Positions 53,958-63,187 of a stretch of 64,000 nt of DNA are shown in pieces (within the stretch, counting starts at the first letter, position 1; each line of letters begins with the position of its first letter). The stretch comes from Herbaspirillum sp. RTI4 (lineage in GTDB: Bacteria; Pseudomonadota; Gammaproteobacteria; Burkholderiales; Burkholderiaceae_D): contig NZ_JAVIWQ010000002.1 in the NCBI RefSeq assembly GCF_034313965.1, forward strand, positions 1,736,001-1,800,000, written 5' to 3'. The notes under the pieces are model-generated. The model was given only the letters and a program-made list of their open reading frames with translations. It had not been told where the DNA came from and searched no databases. Position numbers and translations under genes: made by a program.

Positions 53958-55157
53958 ATGGCCGGAGATAGCGATCAGGAACGGACCGAAGCCCCCACGA
54001 GTAAGCGCCTCGAAAGCGCCCGCTCCAAGGGCGACATCCCTCGTTCGCGCGAAATGGCTACTTGCGTGCTGCTGCTCATCGGCGGAAGCGCTGTCTGGAT
54101 GTTTGGCGACAAACTGGCGCTGAGTCTCAACCACACTTTGGTATCCATGCTGTCGTTTGAACGGGAGCAGGCGTTTGATACCGGCATTTTGTTCGGGCGG
54201 ATAGGTGGGGATCTGACAGAAGTCATGGTCGCCTTAACGCCATTGGCGTTCCTGATGTTGCTGGCGTCGGTCGCATCGCCGCTGATCATGGGGGGCTGGC
54301 TGTTTTCTACCGAGGCGCTGGCACCCAACTTTGGGCGACTCAATTTTTTCAATGGCGTCAAAGGCATCATCTCGCTCAACTCCTTAGTCGAGTTAGGCAA
54401 GAGCGTGCTCAAAACCGTTCTGGTCGGCGGTGTCGCCTGGTTGGTGATCCGCAACAACATGGATGCCGTCATGGGTCTGGCCGTCGAGCCACTGAAAACC
54501 AGCAGCTCCCATATGGGAGATCTGCTGTGGCGCTGCTTTTTAACGATGGCGGCGGCATTGCTGGTGATTGCCGCGATCGATGTGCCTTACCAGCTCTGGA
54601 GTTACGCAGAAAAGCTGAAAATGTCGCGTCAGGATGTCAAGCAGGAACAAAAAGATGCGGATGGTAATCCGGAAATCAAAGCCAAGATTCGTGCGGCACA
54701 ACGGGCCATGGCGCGCCGTCGCATGATGTCCGAGATCCCGACTGCCGACGTTGTTATTACCAATCCAACTCACTATGCCGTCGCGCTCAAATACTCCGAT
54801 GGCGAGATGCGCGCGCCAAAAGTGATTGCCAAGGGTTCCGATGCAGTCGCTGCGAGAATTCGCGAACTGGCCGGCGAACACCGGATACCGCTGATGGAAG
54901 CACCGGCTTTGGCACGGGCCTTGCACGCCCATGCTGAAATTGGCGATGAAATTCCCGAGGCCTTGTACACCGCTGTCGCCGAAGTCCTGGCTTACATCTT
55001 TCAATTGCGCACGTTCAGCCAGTACGGCGGTAATCGCCCTAATGAACCAGGTGAACTGGCCGTGCCTCCCGAACTTGATCCGCTGAATCCGGCCGCAATC
55101 GCTGCCGCTGCTGCCACTGCCGCCGCTATTGCAACAGCTACCGGGCCTGTCCGCTAA
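53958..55157 (+). CDS. flhB: Flagellar type III export switch protein FlhB
   Basis: A 399-residue inner-membrane protein of the flagellar export gate. It begins with DQERTEAPTSKRLESARSKG and has four membrane segments (about 30-220). The cytoplasmic autocleaving domain has NPTH in DVVITNPTHYAVALKY (about residue 268). The C-terminus has an Ala-rich tail of about 30 residues after the export domain. It switches export from rod/hook to filament substrates. Its stop overlaps the flhA start. Confidence 0.97.
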   Translation: MAGDSDQERTEAPTSKRLESARSKGDIPRSREMATCVLLLIGGSAVWMFGDKLALSLNHTLVSMLSFEREQAFDTGILFGRIGGDLTEVMVALTPLAFLMLLASVASPLIMGGWLFSTEALAPNFGRLNFFNGVKGIISLNSLVELGKSVLKTVLVGGVAWLVIRNNMDAVMGLAVEPLKTSSSHMGDLLWRCFLTMAAALLVIAAIDVPYQLWSYAEKLKMSRQDVKQEQKDADGNPEIKAKIRAAQRAMARRRMMSEIPTADVVITNPTHYAVALKYSDGEMRAPKVIAKGSDAVAARIRELAGEHRIPLMEAPALARALHAHAEIGDEIPEALYTAVAEVLAYIFQLRTFSQYGGNRPNEPGELAVPPELDPLNPAAIAAAAATAAAIATATGPVR

Positions 55158-57247
55158 TGGCAACTCGCCGCCTTACCCTCCCGACATGGATGCCGCCGCT
55201 CAAGGGCGGCAAGCAACTCGCAGCGCCGATACTGATCATCATGATGCTGGCAATGATGATCCTGCCGCTGCCCGCATTTGCGCTCGACATCCTGTTCAGC
55301 TTCAATATCGCCTTGTCTGTCATCGTGCTGCTGACCAGCCTTTACACGGTCAAGGTACTGGATTTCATCGCCTTTCCGGCAGTATTGCTGATCAGCACCA
55401 TGCTGCGACTGTCGCTCAACGTCGCCTCTACCCGTATTGTTCTGACCGAAGGTCACACCGGGCCGGACGCCGCCGGTAAGGTGATTGAGGCGTTCGGCCA
55501 TTTCCTGATCGGCGGTAACTACACCGTCGGTATCGTCGTCTTTATCATTCTGACCATCATCAACTTTACCGTCGTGACCAAGGGTGCGGGTCGTATCGCC
55601 GAAGTGGGCGCACGCTTCACGTTGGATGCGATGCCAGGTAAGCAGATGGCAATCGACGCCGACCTGAACGCCGGCCTGATCGGTGAACCGGAGGCGCGGC
55701 TGCGCCGCAAGGAAGTCTCGCAAGAAGCCGAATTTTATGGCGCGATGGATGGTGCCAGTAAATACGTGCGTGGCGATGCGGTCGCCGGCATTATCGTGAC
55801 CGTCGTCAACATCGTCGGCGGGCTGGTGGTCGGGATGGTGCAGCATGACCTCGACTTTGCGTCGGCGCTGAAAAATTACACTTTGCTCGCCATCGGTGAT
55901 GGTCTGGTCGCGCAAATTCCCTCGCTGATTATTTCGACCGCAGCCGGTTTTGTGGTCTCGCGCGTAGCCAATGATGAAGACGTCGGCGGCCAGCTGGTTA
56001 ATCAGTTATTCGCCAAACCGCAAGTGCTGTACATCACGGCCGCGATCATCGGCGGCATGGGCTTGATTCCAGGAATGCCGCACATTGCTTTTCTGTTGTT
56101 GTCGATGGCGATTGGCGGTTCCGCCTATCTGGTCGGCAAGCGTATCGCCGCAAAAATCGTGCCGCCTCCGGTCGCACCCAAAGCGGCTGCGCCTGAAATG
56201 GAAGACGCCACATGGGAAGACATCGTTCCTATCGATACGCTCGGCATGGAAGTCGGCTACCGTCTGATTCCGCTGGTCGACAAAGCGCAGGGCGGCGAGT
56301 TATTGCGCCGGATCAAGGGGATTCGTAAAAAATTCGCACAGGAAGTCGGCTTCCTCTCGCCGCCGGTGCATATCCGCGACAACCTGGAACTGAAGCCCTC
56401 GGCGTACCGTATTTCGCTCAAAGGCGTGGAAGTGGGTAAGGGCGAGGCCAATGCCGGCCAGTTTCTGGCGATCAATCCGGGGATGGTGACCGGACCCTTG
56501 CCGGGCGTCACGACCACCGATCCGGCATTCGGTCTGCCTGCCATCTGGATCGACAATAGCTTGCGCGAACAAGCGCAAACCATGGGCTATACCGTGGTCG
56601 ATGCCGGCACAGTGATTGCCACCCATCTGAATCATTTGATCAATAGCCACGCAGCAGAATTGCTGGGGCGGCAAGAAGTGCAGCTACTGATGGACCATCT
56701 GGCCAAGGATTCGCCGAAACTGGTGGAAGATCTGGTGCCGAAAATGCTTTCGCTGGCGACCTTGCAGAAGGTACTGCAAAACTTGCTGATCGAAGGCGTG
56801 CATATCCGCGACATGCGCACCATCATCGAAACGCTGGCCGAAAACGCCGTGCGTGTGCAGGACCCGAACGAGCTGACCATGCTGGTGCGGATTGCGCTGG
56901 GACGAGCGATCGTGCAGCAGATTTTCCCGAACGAAACGGAATTGCCCGTGATGACCCTGGATATCAAGCTGGAGCGATTGCTCCTGCAAGCCCTGCAAGC
57001 CAGCGGTGCTGAAAGCGGTGGTATCGAGCCTGGATTGGCCGACACGCTGATAGTGCAGGCCGAACAGGCAATGCGTAAACAAGAGGGATTGGGACATACC
57101 CCAGTATTGCTGGTGCCCGGACCGCTGCGACCATTGCTGGCCAAGTTCTTGCGTCGCGCATTACCACAAGTAAAAGTGTTATCTCATTCCGAACTTCCTG
57201 ATTCAAAAACGATTAAAGTGACAAGCCTAGTTGGAGGCCCTGCATGA
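55157..57247 (+). CDS. flhA: Flagellar export gate protein FlhA
   Basis: A 696-residue protein with about eight N-terminal membrane segments (1-330) and a cytoplasmic domain that binds chaperone-substrate complexes. Conserved regions include AGRIAEVGARFTLDAMPGKQ (FHIPEP-type loop), DLNAGLIGEPEARLRRKEV, QEAEFYGAMDGASKYVRGDA and DNSLREQAQTMGYTVVD. It overlaps flhB (1 bp) and flhF (4 bp). Length is normal. Confidence 0.97.
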   Translation: MATRRLTLPTWMPPLKGGKQLAAPILIIMMLAMMILPLPAFALDILFSFNIALSVIVLLTSLYTVKVLDFIAFPAVLLISTMLRLSLNVASTRIVLTEGHTGPDAAGKVIEAFGHFLIGGNYTVGIVVFIILTIINFTVVTKGAGRIAEVGARFTLDAMPGKQMAIDADLNAGLIGEPEARLRRKEVSQEAEFYGAMDGASKYVRGDAVAGIIVTVVNIVGGLVVGMVQHDLDFASALKNYTLLAIGDGLVAQIPSLIISTAAGFVVSRVANDEDVGGQLVNQLFAKPQVLYITAAIIGGMGLIPGMPHIAFLLLSMAIGGSAYLVGKRIAAKIVPPPVAPKAAAPEMEDATWEDIVPIDTLGMEVGYRLIPLVDKAQGGELLRRIKGIRKKFAQEVGFLSPPVHIRDNLELKPSAYRISLKGVEVGKGEANAGQFLAINPGMVTGPLPGVTTTDPAFGLPAIWIDNSLREQAQTMGYTVVDAGTVIATHLNHLINSHAAELLGRQEVQLLMDHLAKDSPKLVEDLVPKMLSLATLQKVLQNLLIEGVHIRDMRTIIETLAENAVRVQDPNELTMLVRIALGRAIVQQIFPNETELPVMTLDIKLERLLLQALQASGAESGGIEPGLADTLIVQAEQAMRKQEGLGHTPVLLVPGPLRPLLAKFLRRALPQVKVLSHSELPDSKTIKVTSLVGGPA

Positions 57248-58899
57248 ATGTTAAGAAATTCGTCGCAAATTCGTCGCGAGAAGCATGGCGGCATGTTCGC
57301 GAAACGCTGGGCTCCGATGCGGTGATTCTGTCGAATCGCACCAACGAAGACGGCGTGGTTGAAATTCTGGCCATGGCCAATGAAGACATGTCGTCGTTCG
57401 TGGTGCCGGCGATGGAAAAAGCGCAAGTTTTCCGGCGCGCCACACCCGGCGCGGAGCAGAGCGCCGCGAGTGCTGCTGCGGCGGCCAAAGCCGCAGCACT
57501 GACGGCGGCAATCGAACCTGCATTTACCCAGCCGCCGGTTTCTGCCGCTTCGGCTGTGGCAAAAATCGCCGCTGCCAAAATTGCCGGTGCATTCATGTCC
57601 TCGCCTAGCCGTGTTGAAGAGCGCAATGCACAGGCCGCGCGCGCGGAAGAGAGCGAAAGGGCGGACGTATGGCGCAGCCGGGGAGCCAGCCGGGCGGCGC
57701 AAGAGCAAGCGCCTGTGCAGAAAACACCGATGCAGCAAACGCCGCTGCAACAGGCTTTCTTATCTCAGGCTCCTGAACCAGTGATCCCGGCGCAGGGAGA
57801 GGCGCGACAACACATCCCTTTACAGCAAATGGCCGCAGAGGCCGCACCGGTCGAGACCGCTGGCGCGGCGCTGAATCTGGCGGCGCAACTGGCAGCGGCT
57901 GCGCTGTCGCCTAGCAAGGATTACGACGGCAATTTCGGCGAAGTGATGAGTGAAATCCGCTCCATGCGCGGGGCCTTGGAAACGCAGCTGGCGGAAATTT
58001 CCTGGGGCACGACGCAAAAACGCGAACCGCTCAGAGCAGCGATTCTGCGCGAAATGCTGGCAGCCGGGTTTAGCGCCAGCCTGTCGCGTTTGCTCACTGA
58101 AAAATTGCCGGTCGATTTCCAGATGAAGGATGGTTTGTCGTGGGTCAAGACGATCTTGGCGCGCAATCTGCTGACCTTGGATAACGAAAGCGACATGCTG
58201 GAAAAGGGCGGCGTCTTCGCGCTGGTCGGCCCCACCGGTGTCGGTAAAACCACGACCACGGCCAAGCTGGCGGCGCGTTGCGTCATGCGACACGGACCCG
58301 GCAAACTGGCCTTGATTACCACCGATGGTTATCGTATCGGCGCTTACGAACAATTGCGCATTTACGGCAAAATCCTCGGCGTGATGGTGCATTCGGTGAA
58401 AGATGAAGCCGACCTGCGCATCGCGCTCGAAGAGTTGCGCAATAAACATACGGTGCTGATCGATACCGCCGGTATGGGACAGCGCGATCAGATGGTGCCG
58501 GAACAGGTGGCAATGCTGTCGGCTGCCGGCATGGGCGTCAAACGCTTGCTTTGCCTGAATGCGACCGCTACCGGCGGCACCCTCAACGAAGTCGTGCGCG
58601 CGTATCAGGGTAATGGTCTGGCCGGTTGCATCGTCACCAAACTGGACGAGGCAGCGACCATCGGCAATGTGCTCGATATCGTGATCCGTCAGAAGCTCAA
58701 TCTGTTTTATGTCGCTAACGGCCAGCGTGTGCCGGAAGATTTGCATGTCGCCAACAAGTTGTATCTGGTGGATCGCGCTTTCAAACTGAAACGCGAAACC
58801 GCGCCGTTTGAATTTCAGGATGCTGAATTGCCGGTGATTGTCGGCCCGACCGCGCGTTCCATGCAGGATAAAAGTTTGCGCGAGGTGAATCTTGGCTAA
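57244..58899 (+). CDS. flhF: SRP-type GTPase FlhF
   Basis: A 551-residue GTPase that sets flagellar position and number. The N-terminus (MNVKKFVANSSREAWRHVRE) is the basal B domain; residues about 80-240 are an Ala/Gln-rich linker, longer than usual. The NG domain carries G1 VGPTGVGKTTTTAKLA (about 328), ALITTDGYRIGAYEQLR, VLIDTAGMGQRDQ and TKLDEAATIGNVLD. It overlaps flhA by 4 bp and the flhG-like gene by 8 bp, suggesting tight co-expression. Confidence 0.95.
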   Translation: MNVKKFVANSSREAWRHVRETLGSDAVILSNRTNEDGVVEILAMANEDMSSFVVPAMEKAQVFRRATPGAEQSAASAAAAAKAAALTAAIEPAFTQPPVSAASAVAKIAAAKIAGAFMSSPSRVEERNAQAARAEESERADVWRSRGASRAAQEQAPVQKTPMQQTPLQQAFLSQAPEPVIPAQGEARQHIPLQQMAAEAAPVETAGAALNLAAQLAAAALSPSKDYDGNFGEVMSEIRSMRGALETQLAEISWGTTQKREPLRAAILREMLAAGFSASLSRLLTEKLPVDFQMKDGLSWVKTILARNLLTLDNESDMLEKGGVFALVGPTGVGKTTTTAKLAARCVMRHGPGKLALITTDGYRIGAYEQLRIYGKILGVMVHSVKDEADLRIALEELRNKHTVLIDTAGMGQRDQMVPEQVAMLSAAGMGVKRLLCLNATATGGTLNEVVRAYQGNGLAGCIVTKLDEAATIGNVLDIVIRQKLNLFYVANGQRVPEDLHVANKLYLVDRAFKLKRETAPFEFQDAELPVIVGPTARSMQDKSLREVNLG

Positions 58900-59737
58900 C
58901 ATCGTGATCGATCAGGCGGAAGGTTTGCGGCGCATGTTGGAGCGTCCCAAGCCACGTATCTTCACTTTTCTGTCGGTCTTGCCGATTGCAGAAAAAAATA
59001 GCACGCTGATTAATCTGGCGGGTTCGCTGGCGCGTTCTGGCAGCAATGTGCTGCTGGTCGATGCGCTGGATTCGGGCATTGCCAGCAGCGCTTTATCGCG
59101 GCTCAGCCATCCGGCACCAGCGTCTTTATTGGACGTGGCCACACAGCGCCACGCGCTTGACGATGCCGTGCGCATGACACCGCAAGGTTTTAATATTGCC
59201 CGTCTGAGCGGGCCGGTGGCATCGCTGGGTACGCATCCGCTGGCGCTGCGTTTGTCGCAGATATTCAATACCCTGGTGGATCGTGTCGATCTGATGCTGG
59301 TCAATGCGGAACTGGATGAGGAAGATGGACTGCCGCTTTCCACTATGGAAGCGGGTGAAATCATTATCCAGGTCACGGGCAATTCGGCATCGATCAAAGC
59401 GGCCTACGTTTTGCTGAAGCGTCTGAACGAGAAACTGGGACGGCGGCCAGTGAGTTTGCTGGTGACCGGTAGTTCGGATCGGGATGCGCAAACGGTGTTT
59501 GCCAATATGTCCAAGGCGGCCAGCCGGTATTTGGCGTCGCAATTGCGGTTTTTGGGGTCGGTACCGGCCGATATTCACTTGGCGCGTGCTGCGGTATTGG
59601 GCCGGTCGGTGGGGGATGCGTTTCCTCGCACGGCGGCGGCGCTCGCCTTCAATCGTCTTGCGGAGCAATTCAGTGCGCCTTTTATCGCCGCATCGGCTTA
59701 TGACATGGACCTCGGCCCTGTCTCTATCGGAGTATGA
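58892..59737 (+). CDS. flhG: FlhG/FleN-like MinD-family protein with degenerate P-loop
   Basis: A 281-residue protein in the usual flhG position between flhF and fliA. Residues 7-13 DQAEGLR match the FlhG motif that stimulates the FlhF GTPase. The MinD-like fold is suggested by LINLAGSLARSGSNVLLVDA and LMLVNAELDEEDG. The Walker A region, normally KGGVGKT, reads LPIAEKNST (about 30-38), with the glycines and signature lysine lost. ATP binding is therefore doubtful and it may act mainly as an FlhF activator. The C-terminal third (RYLASQLRFLGSVPADIHLA) remains FlhG-like. Confidence 0.85.
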   Translation: MANIVIDQAEGLRRMLERPKPRIFTFLSVLPIAEKNSTLINLAGSLARSGSNVLLVDALDSGIASSALSRLSHPAPASLLDVATQRHALDDAVRMTPQGFNIARLSGPVASLGTHPLALRLSQIFNTLVDRVDLMLVNAELDEEDGLPLSTMEAGEIIIQVTGNSASIKAAYVLLKRLNEKLGRRPVSLLVTGSSDRDAQTVFANMSKAASRYLASQLRFLGSVPADIHLARAAVLGRSVGDAFPRTAAALAFNRLAEQFSAPFIAASAYDMDLGPVSIGV

Positions 59738-60477
59738 CGTTCATGTATAACGTCAATGGCAAGGTGGGCAAACCTAATCTGCTGGAGCAGCATGCTCCTC
59801 TGGTAAAAAAACTCGCCCATCAAATGAAGGCCAAGTTGCCGCCCAGCGTTGAGGTAGACGATCTGATTCAGGCCGGGATGATCGGTCTGCTGGATGCCGT
59901 TAACCGTTATGAAGATACGCATGGCGCGCAATTCGAAACCTATGCCGTGCAGCGCATACGCGGTGCCATGCTCGATGAGTTGCGCAGTACCGACTGGCTG
60001 CCACGGAGCATCCGGCAAAATACGCGCAAGATCGAAAATGCAATTCAGGCGCTGTTGCAGCAGCTTGGTCGTCCACCGCAAGAGCAGGAGGTGGCCGATC
60101 ACCTCAAGATGCCGCTGAAAGACTACCAGGAGTTGTTGGGCGATTGCGGTGGCCACCAGTTAATTTATTACGAAGATTTTCACGATGGCGACGGTGGTCA
60201 TGAGCATTTTCTGGATCGACATCAGACGGGGGAATCCGATGATCCCTTGCAGAGTCTGGTTGATGAAGGTTTCCGCGAGGCAGTGGTCGATTCCATTCGG
60301 GCCTTGCCTGAGCGCGAAAAAATTCTGATGGCACTTTATTACGAGCAAGAGTTGAATCTGAAGGAAATTGGTGCGGTGATGGGCGTGTCGGAGTCGCGCG
60401 TCTGTCAATTGCATAGTCAGGCGATTGCCCGCATGCGAAGCCAGTTGCGGCAAGACGCCTGGACCGGCGCAGCTTAA
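59734..60477 (+). CDS. fliA: Flagellar sigma factor FliA (sigma-28)
   Basis: A 247-residue sigma-70-family factor. Region 2: VDDLIQAGMIGLLDAVNRYE and FETYAVQRIRGAMLDELRS then WLPRSIRQNTRKIE. Region 4: LPEREKILMALYYEQELNLK and EIGAVMGVSESRVCQLHSQA. It drives late flagellar and chemotaxis genes; a near-consensus sigma-28 promoter is seen before flgM. It overlaps flhG by 4 bp. A terminator lies about 105 bp downstream. Confidence 0.96.
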   Translation: MTFMYNVNGKVGKPNLLEQHAPLVKKLAHQMKAKLPPSVEVDDLIQAGMIGLLDAVNRYEDTHGAQFETYAVQRIRGAMLDELRSTDWLPRSIRQNTRKIENAIQALLQQLGRPPQEQEVADHLKMPLKDYQELLGDCGGHQLIYYEDFHDGDGGHEHFLDRHQTGESDDPLQSLVDEGFREAVVDSIRALPEREKILMALYYEQELNLKEIGAVMGVSESRVCQLHSQAIARMRSQLRQDAWTGAA

Positions 60478-60581
60478 CGACTCGGTGCTGTTTGCTGGAT
60501 GGATTGAGCGCGGCCTGCCACATCGAAGCAGGGACATGCTGGTTTGATGTATTACGTGAGTGGCAGCTTGCGATGGATAAC

Positions 60582-60608
60582 AAAAAAGAGCGCAATGCGC
60601 TCTTTTTT
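60582..60608. terminator. Bidirectional terminator between fliA and flgN
   Basis: AAAAAAGAGCGC, AAT loop, GCGCTCTTTTTT: a perfect 12-bp stem with A- and T-runs on both flanks, between convergent fliA and flgN. Confidence 0.93.
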
Positions 60609-60631
60609 TATGCTGCTTCGGTATGGGGGGT

Positions 60632-61108
60632 TTAGCCTATGCCCAAAGTGCGACCACCCGGTTTCAGGTTGGATTGCCCGTCTGGACCGTAGAAATTGCT
60701 GCCGCCGAGGGGTTTGCCTTGCAGAATGTCGAGGGTGTTTTGATTGAATGCCAGTTGCTTGCTGATCAGCATGCCATTCAAACGATTCAGTTCACGCGCA
60801 GCGGTCGCTGTTTCCAGAATTTGCTTCCAAGTGGAAAGAATGTCGGCGTTGCCATCCTGATCGATCCAGCTTTGCATGCCTTGTTCAGACGCTTCGAAAC
60901 CCAATGATTCCAGAATGGTGTGGCGCTTTTCCGCGAAGTGCGCCATCAATGAGATCGTTTCTGCCTTGATGGTGATGATTTCCGGCGTCAGTGCATTGTT
61001 TGACTGCAATAACGCGACTTGCTCTTGTTGCAAAGAGGACAGTAAACCCAGCGTCGCTTGCTGTTCTTCTTTTAATAAGCTGGCGGGGGTGTCTGTCTTA
61101 TTGGGCAT
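60632..61108 (-). CDS. flgN: Flagellar chaperone FlgN
   Basis: A 158-residue helical chaperone for hook-associated proteins FlgK and FlgL. ASLLKEEQQATLGLLSSLQQ at the N-terminus, and a later LILNRLNGMLI-type segment (ELNRLNGMLISKQLAFNQNT) match the FlgN family. The C-terminus GPDGQSNLKPGGRTLGIG is unstructured and likely contacts FlhA or FlgM-type partners. It lies 98 bp downstream of flgM, with a 14-bp repeat between them. Confidence 0.9.
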   Translation of the reverse strand: MPNKTDTPASLLKEEQQATLGLLSSLQQEQVALLQSNNALTPEIITIKAETISLMAHFAEKRHTILESLGFEASEQGMQSWIDQDGNADILSTWKQILETATAARELNRLNGMLISKQLAFNQNTLDILQGKPLGGSNFYGPDGQSNLKPGGRTLGIG

Positions 61109-61142
61109 GGCTAAAAGGGAAACCTATGACTAAGGACTAAGT

Positions 61143-61192
61143 ACTATTGCCGAATGACTATTGACGAATAACTATTGCCGAATGACTATTGC
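61143..61192. repeat. 14-bp tandem repeat between flgM and flgN
   Basis: ACTATTGCCGAATG and variants repeat about 3.6 times (61143, 61157, 61171, 61185). It lies in the 98-bp flgM-flgN spacer and could influence co-transcription or mRNA structure. Confidence 0.8.
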
Positions 61193-61206
61193 ATCCGTCG
61201 CATCCT

Positions 61207-61560
61207 TCAGGCGCGCGCGCCGATCAGATCCTTGACTGTTGAGAGCAAACCAGCCGCTACTTTTTCAGGATCAATCTTGAATTCACCGTTAGCAATGGCG
61301 GTCTTGATCGCAGCGACTTTTTTCGCATCGAAACTGGTGCTGCTGGAAACCTGGCTACCCAGCGCCTGATACTGGCTCGATAACTTAACGCTATCTTTCG
61401 CAGGTTCTTTGGTGTCAGTCGTTTCCGGCGCGGAGGATGCAGCCGCAGCTGGGGCGTCGTTGCCGACGGGCGCATTTTTGGCATTGTTGCCGTTGATGCG
61501 AACCTGAGCTATCCCGGACTGCGGATAACTGGTGTTTTGGAGGGAATTATCAATGCTCAC
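61207..61560 (-). CDS. flgM: Anti-sigma-28 factor FlgM
   Basis: A 117-residue protein with a disordered N-terminal half rich in Ala, Ser and Pro. The C-terminal sigma-binding helices include SSTSFDAKKVAAIKTAIANG and FKIDPEKVAAGLLSTVKDLI. It holds FliA inactive until exported through the completed hook. A near-consensus sigma-28 promoter lies 50-76 bp upstream of its ATG, giving the usual FliA feedback. It is followed by flgN. Confidence 0.93.
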   Translation of the reverse strand: MSIDNSLQNTSYPQSGIAQVRINGNNAKNAPVGNDAPAAAASSAPETTDTKEPAKDSVKLSSQYQALGSQVSSSTSFDAKKVAAIKTAIANGEFKIDPEKVAAGLLSTVKDLIGARA

Positions 61561-61609
61561 AGCGTGTCCTTGTCTGGTTAAAAGGTAACCAAGCTACGTA
61601 TTGTCTTTT

Positions 61610-61636
61610 TTATCGACCAGTTTAACGAGAACTTTA
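61610..61636 (-). promoter_or_regulatory. Sigma-28 (FliA) promoter of flgM
   Basis: On the minus strand TAAAGTTC (61636-61629), 11-bp spacer, GTCGATAA (61617-61610). This has one mismatch in each element against TAAAGTTT-N11-GCCGATAA and the correct spacing. It is the best sigma-28 match found in the window. Confidence 0.8.
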
Positions 61637-61832
61637 GCATTAATCTGGATTTACCCAATATAAAACAGAGGGTTACAGCAATATTCCACGCACAATTTCA
61701 TACCTGCATCATACCAGACATTAAGATACGCCAGAATTTGCTCACCCCATGCGTTAAACAGAGGCTCTTTTCTGCTCAATTTTGAGATGTATGTATTCCA
61801 GAAATGGAAGCTGGCCTATTTTTACCGAATTC

Positions 61833-62558
61833 TCAATAAGGAATTTCGATGATCCCGCCGGGACGGACGACACCGCTGATGACTTGTCCGTTGGGAGTTC
61901 TGACCTGCGCCGACTGGCCTTCGACGGCGTTCGATATGGCGTGTCCCTCCACCGTGATTTGAAAACCGGGGCCGTTGGACACAATGTGAACGGACTGGCC
62001 CTGCTGCACTGCCCACTGTGTGCGCAATGCATCTTGTCGCAACGGGGTGCCGGCGTTCATGGAAATGGTGGTAGTGCGTCCGATTGCCTGAGTTTCGTCA
62101 GTCAGCACGTTGTTCGGCAGGACTGCCAGATCGCCCTTGAGGCGGCTAATGTCGCGCTCCGTGATCATTTGTCCTTGTCCCAGGGAGGAGGTGGTCACCA
62201 GATATTCGGAGATGACTTGCACATTGGCCGTCATAAAAATGGTCCATGTTGCCGACCCTGTGCAGCGGATGCCAACCGTGGTACGTCCCCAGGGGCGACT
62301 GCCGTTGGGTGAAAAAGCGTCGGGCGCAGTGCATGGCGGCAAGTTGCGTCGCGCGTCGACAGGATTGACCGTGACTTTGACATCGCCGGGTAATCCAATC
62401 GATTTATTGCGCAAAAAACTTTCTGCGATGCGTTGCAATTCGGCCAGATCCTGCCGGGGTGCCGGGTTGTTTTGCGCCATCAATGCCGGCGAAAGCAGGG
62501 CCAGAAGTATCCCGAAAATGGGTGATTTCAAGCGCAGCGGAAGAGTAATTAATTTCAT
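61833..62558 (-). CDS. flgA: Flagellar P-ring chaperone FlgA
   Basis: A 241-residue periplasmic chaperone for FlgI ring assembly. The start at 62558 (MKLITLPLRL) has AAGGCTC upstream and gives a signal peptide (FGILLALLSPALMAQ). The C-terminal SAF-type domain shows LGQGQMITERDISRLKGD and the end RTPNGQVISGVVRPGGIIEI. Cysteines C98-type pair (LPPCTAP and GIRCTGS) fit FlgA. It is divergent from flgB across 201 bp that probably hold both promoters. Confidence 0.93.
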   Translation of the reverse strand: MKLITLPLRLKSPIFGILLALLSPALMAQNNPAPRQDLAELQRIAESFLRNKSIGLPGDVKVTVNPVDARRNLPPCTAPDAFSPNGSRPWGRTTVGIRCTGSATWTIFMTANVQVISEYLVTTSSLGQGQMITERDISRLKGDLAVLPNNVLTDETQAIGRTTTISMNAGTPLRQDALRTQWAVQQGQSVHIVSNGPGFQITVEGHAISNAVEGQSAQVRTPNGQVISGVVRPGGIIEIPY

Positions 62559-62759
62559 ATGACGAGCCTTGGCGATCAATAACCTGGCCCCATGGTCAGC
62601 CAGGAGAATGGTACTTATCGGCACAGTTGTTTAAACCTTGAACAGGACATGCTTTTCTACCTTTATCCAGCGATCACTTCCGAATGTGGCTTGTATGATC
62701 CAACGTATATAAATCCACATGAATGACGATATTGTCAGTTGCTGGTATGGGAGAGTGTG

Positions 62760-63182
62760 ATGGTGGCAAAGCTAGATAGTTATTTGCAATTCAATGAAAA
62801 AGCGCTGAATCTGCGCGCAGAGCGCCAGCAGATTCTGGCGTCCAATATCACCAACGCCGATACGCCGAACTATAAGGCGCGTGACATTGATTTTTCCAAG
62901 GCTTTGCAAAATGCCATGACGCCGCCCGCTAATACTTTGCCGCCGGTTGAGATGACGCGCACCTCGAGCGCGCATTATGCCGGCAAGCCGACTGGCGACG
63001 GTAGCATTGACGGATCGCCCTTGTTGTACCGGCCATCGGCACAGGGCAGCATTGACGGCAACACCGTGGACATGAACGTGGAAACGACACAGTTTGCTGA
63101 TAACGCTATCCGCTATGAGGCAGCAGTGACCGCCGTTAGCGGGCAGATCAAAACTCTGACCAGCGCAATTCAACCGGGTTAA
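62760..63182 (+). CDS. flgB: Flagellar basal-body rod protein FlgB
   Basis: A 140-residue proximal rod subunit. The ATG at 62760 (MVAKLDSYLQ) is preferred, with GGGAGAG just upstream. RQQILASNITNADTPNYKARD is the conserved rod-protein motif, and the C-terminal NAIRYEAAVTAVSGQIKTL helix fits the family. It is the first gene of a flgBCD operon. Confidence 0.95.
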   Translation: MVAKLDSYLQFNEKALNLRAERQQILASNITNADTPNYKARDIDFSKALQNAMTPPANTLPPVEMTRTSSAHYAGKPTGDGSIDGSPLLYRPSAQGSIDGNTVDMNVETTQFADNAIRYEAAVTAVSGQIKTLTSAIQPG

Positions 63183-63187
63183 TCCTC

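Noticed and set aside
53837..53971. GTG-started 44-codon frame with a signal-like hydrophobic stretch before flhB
   Set aside because: Poor ribosome-binding site and overlap with the flhB start; noted only within the intergenic description.
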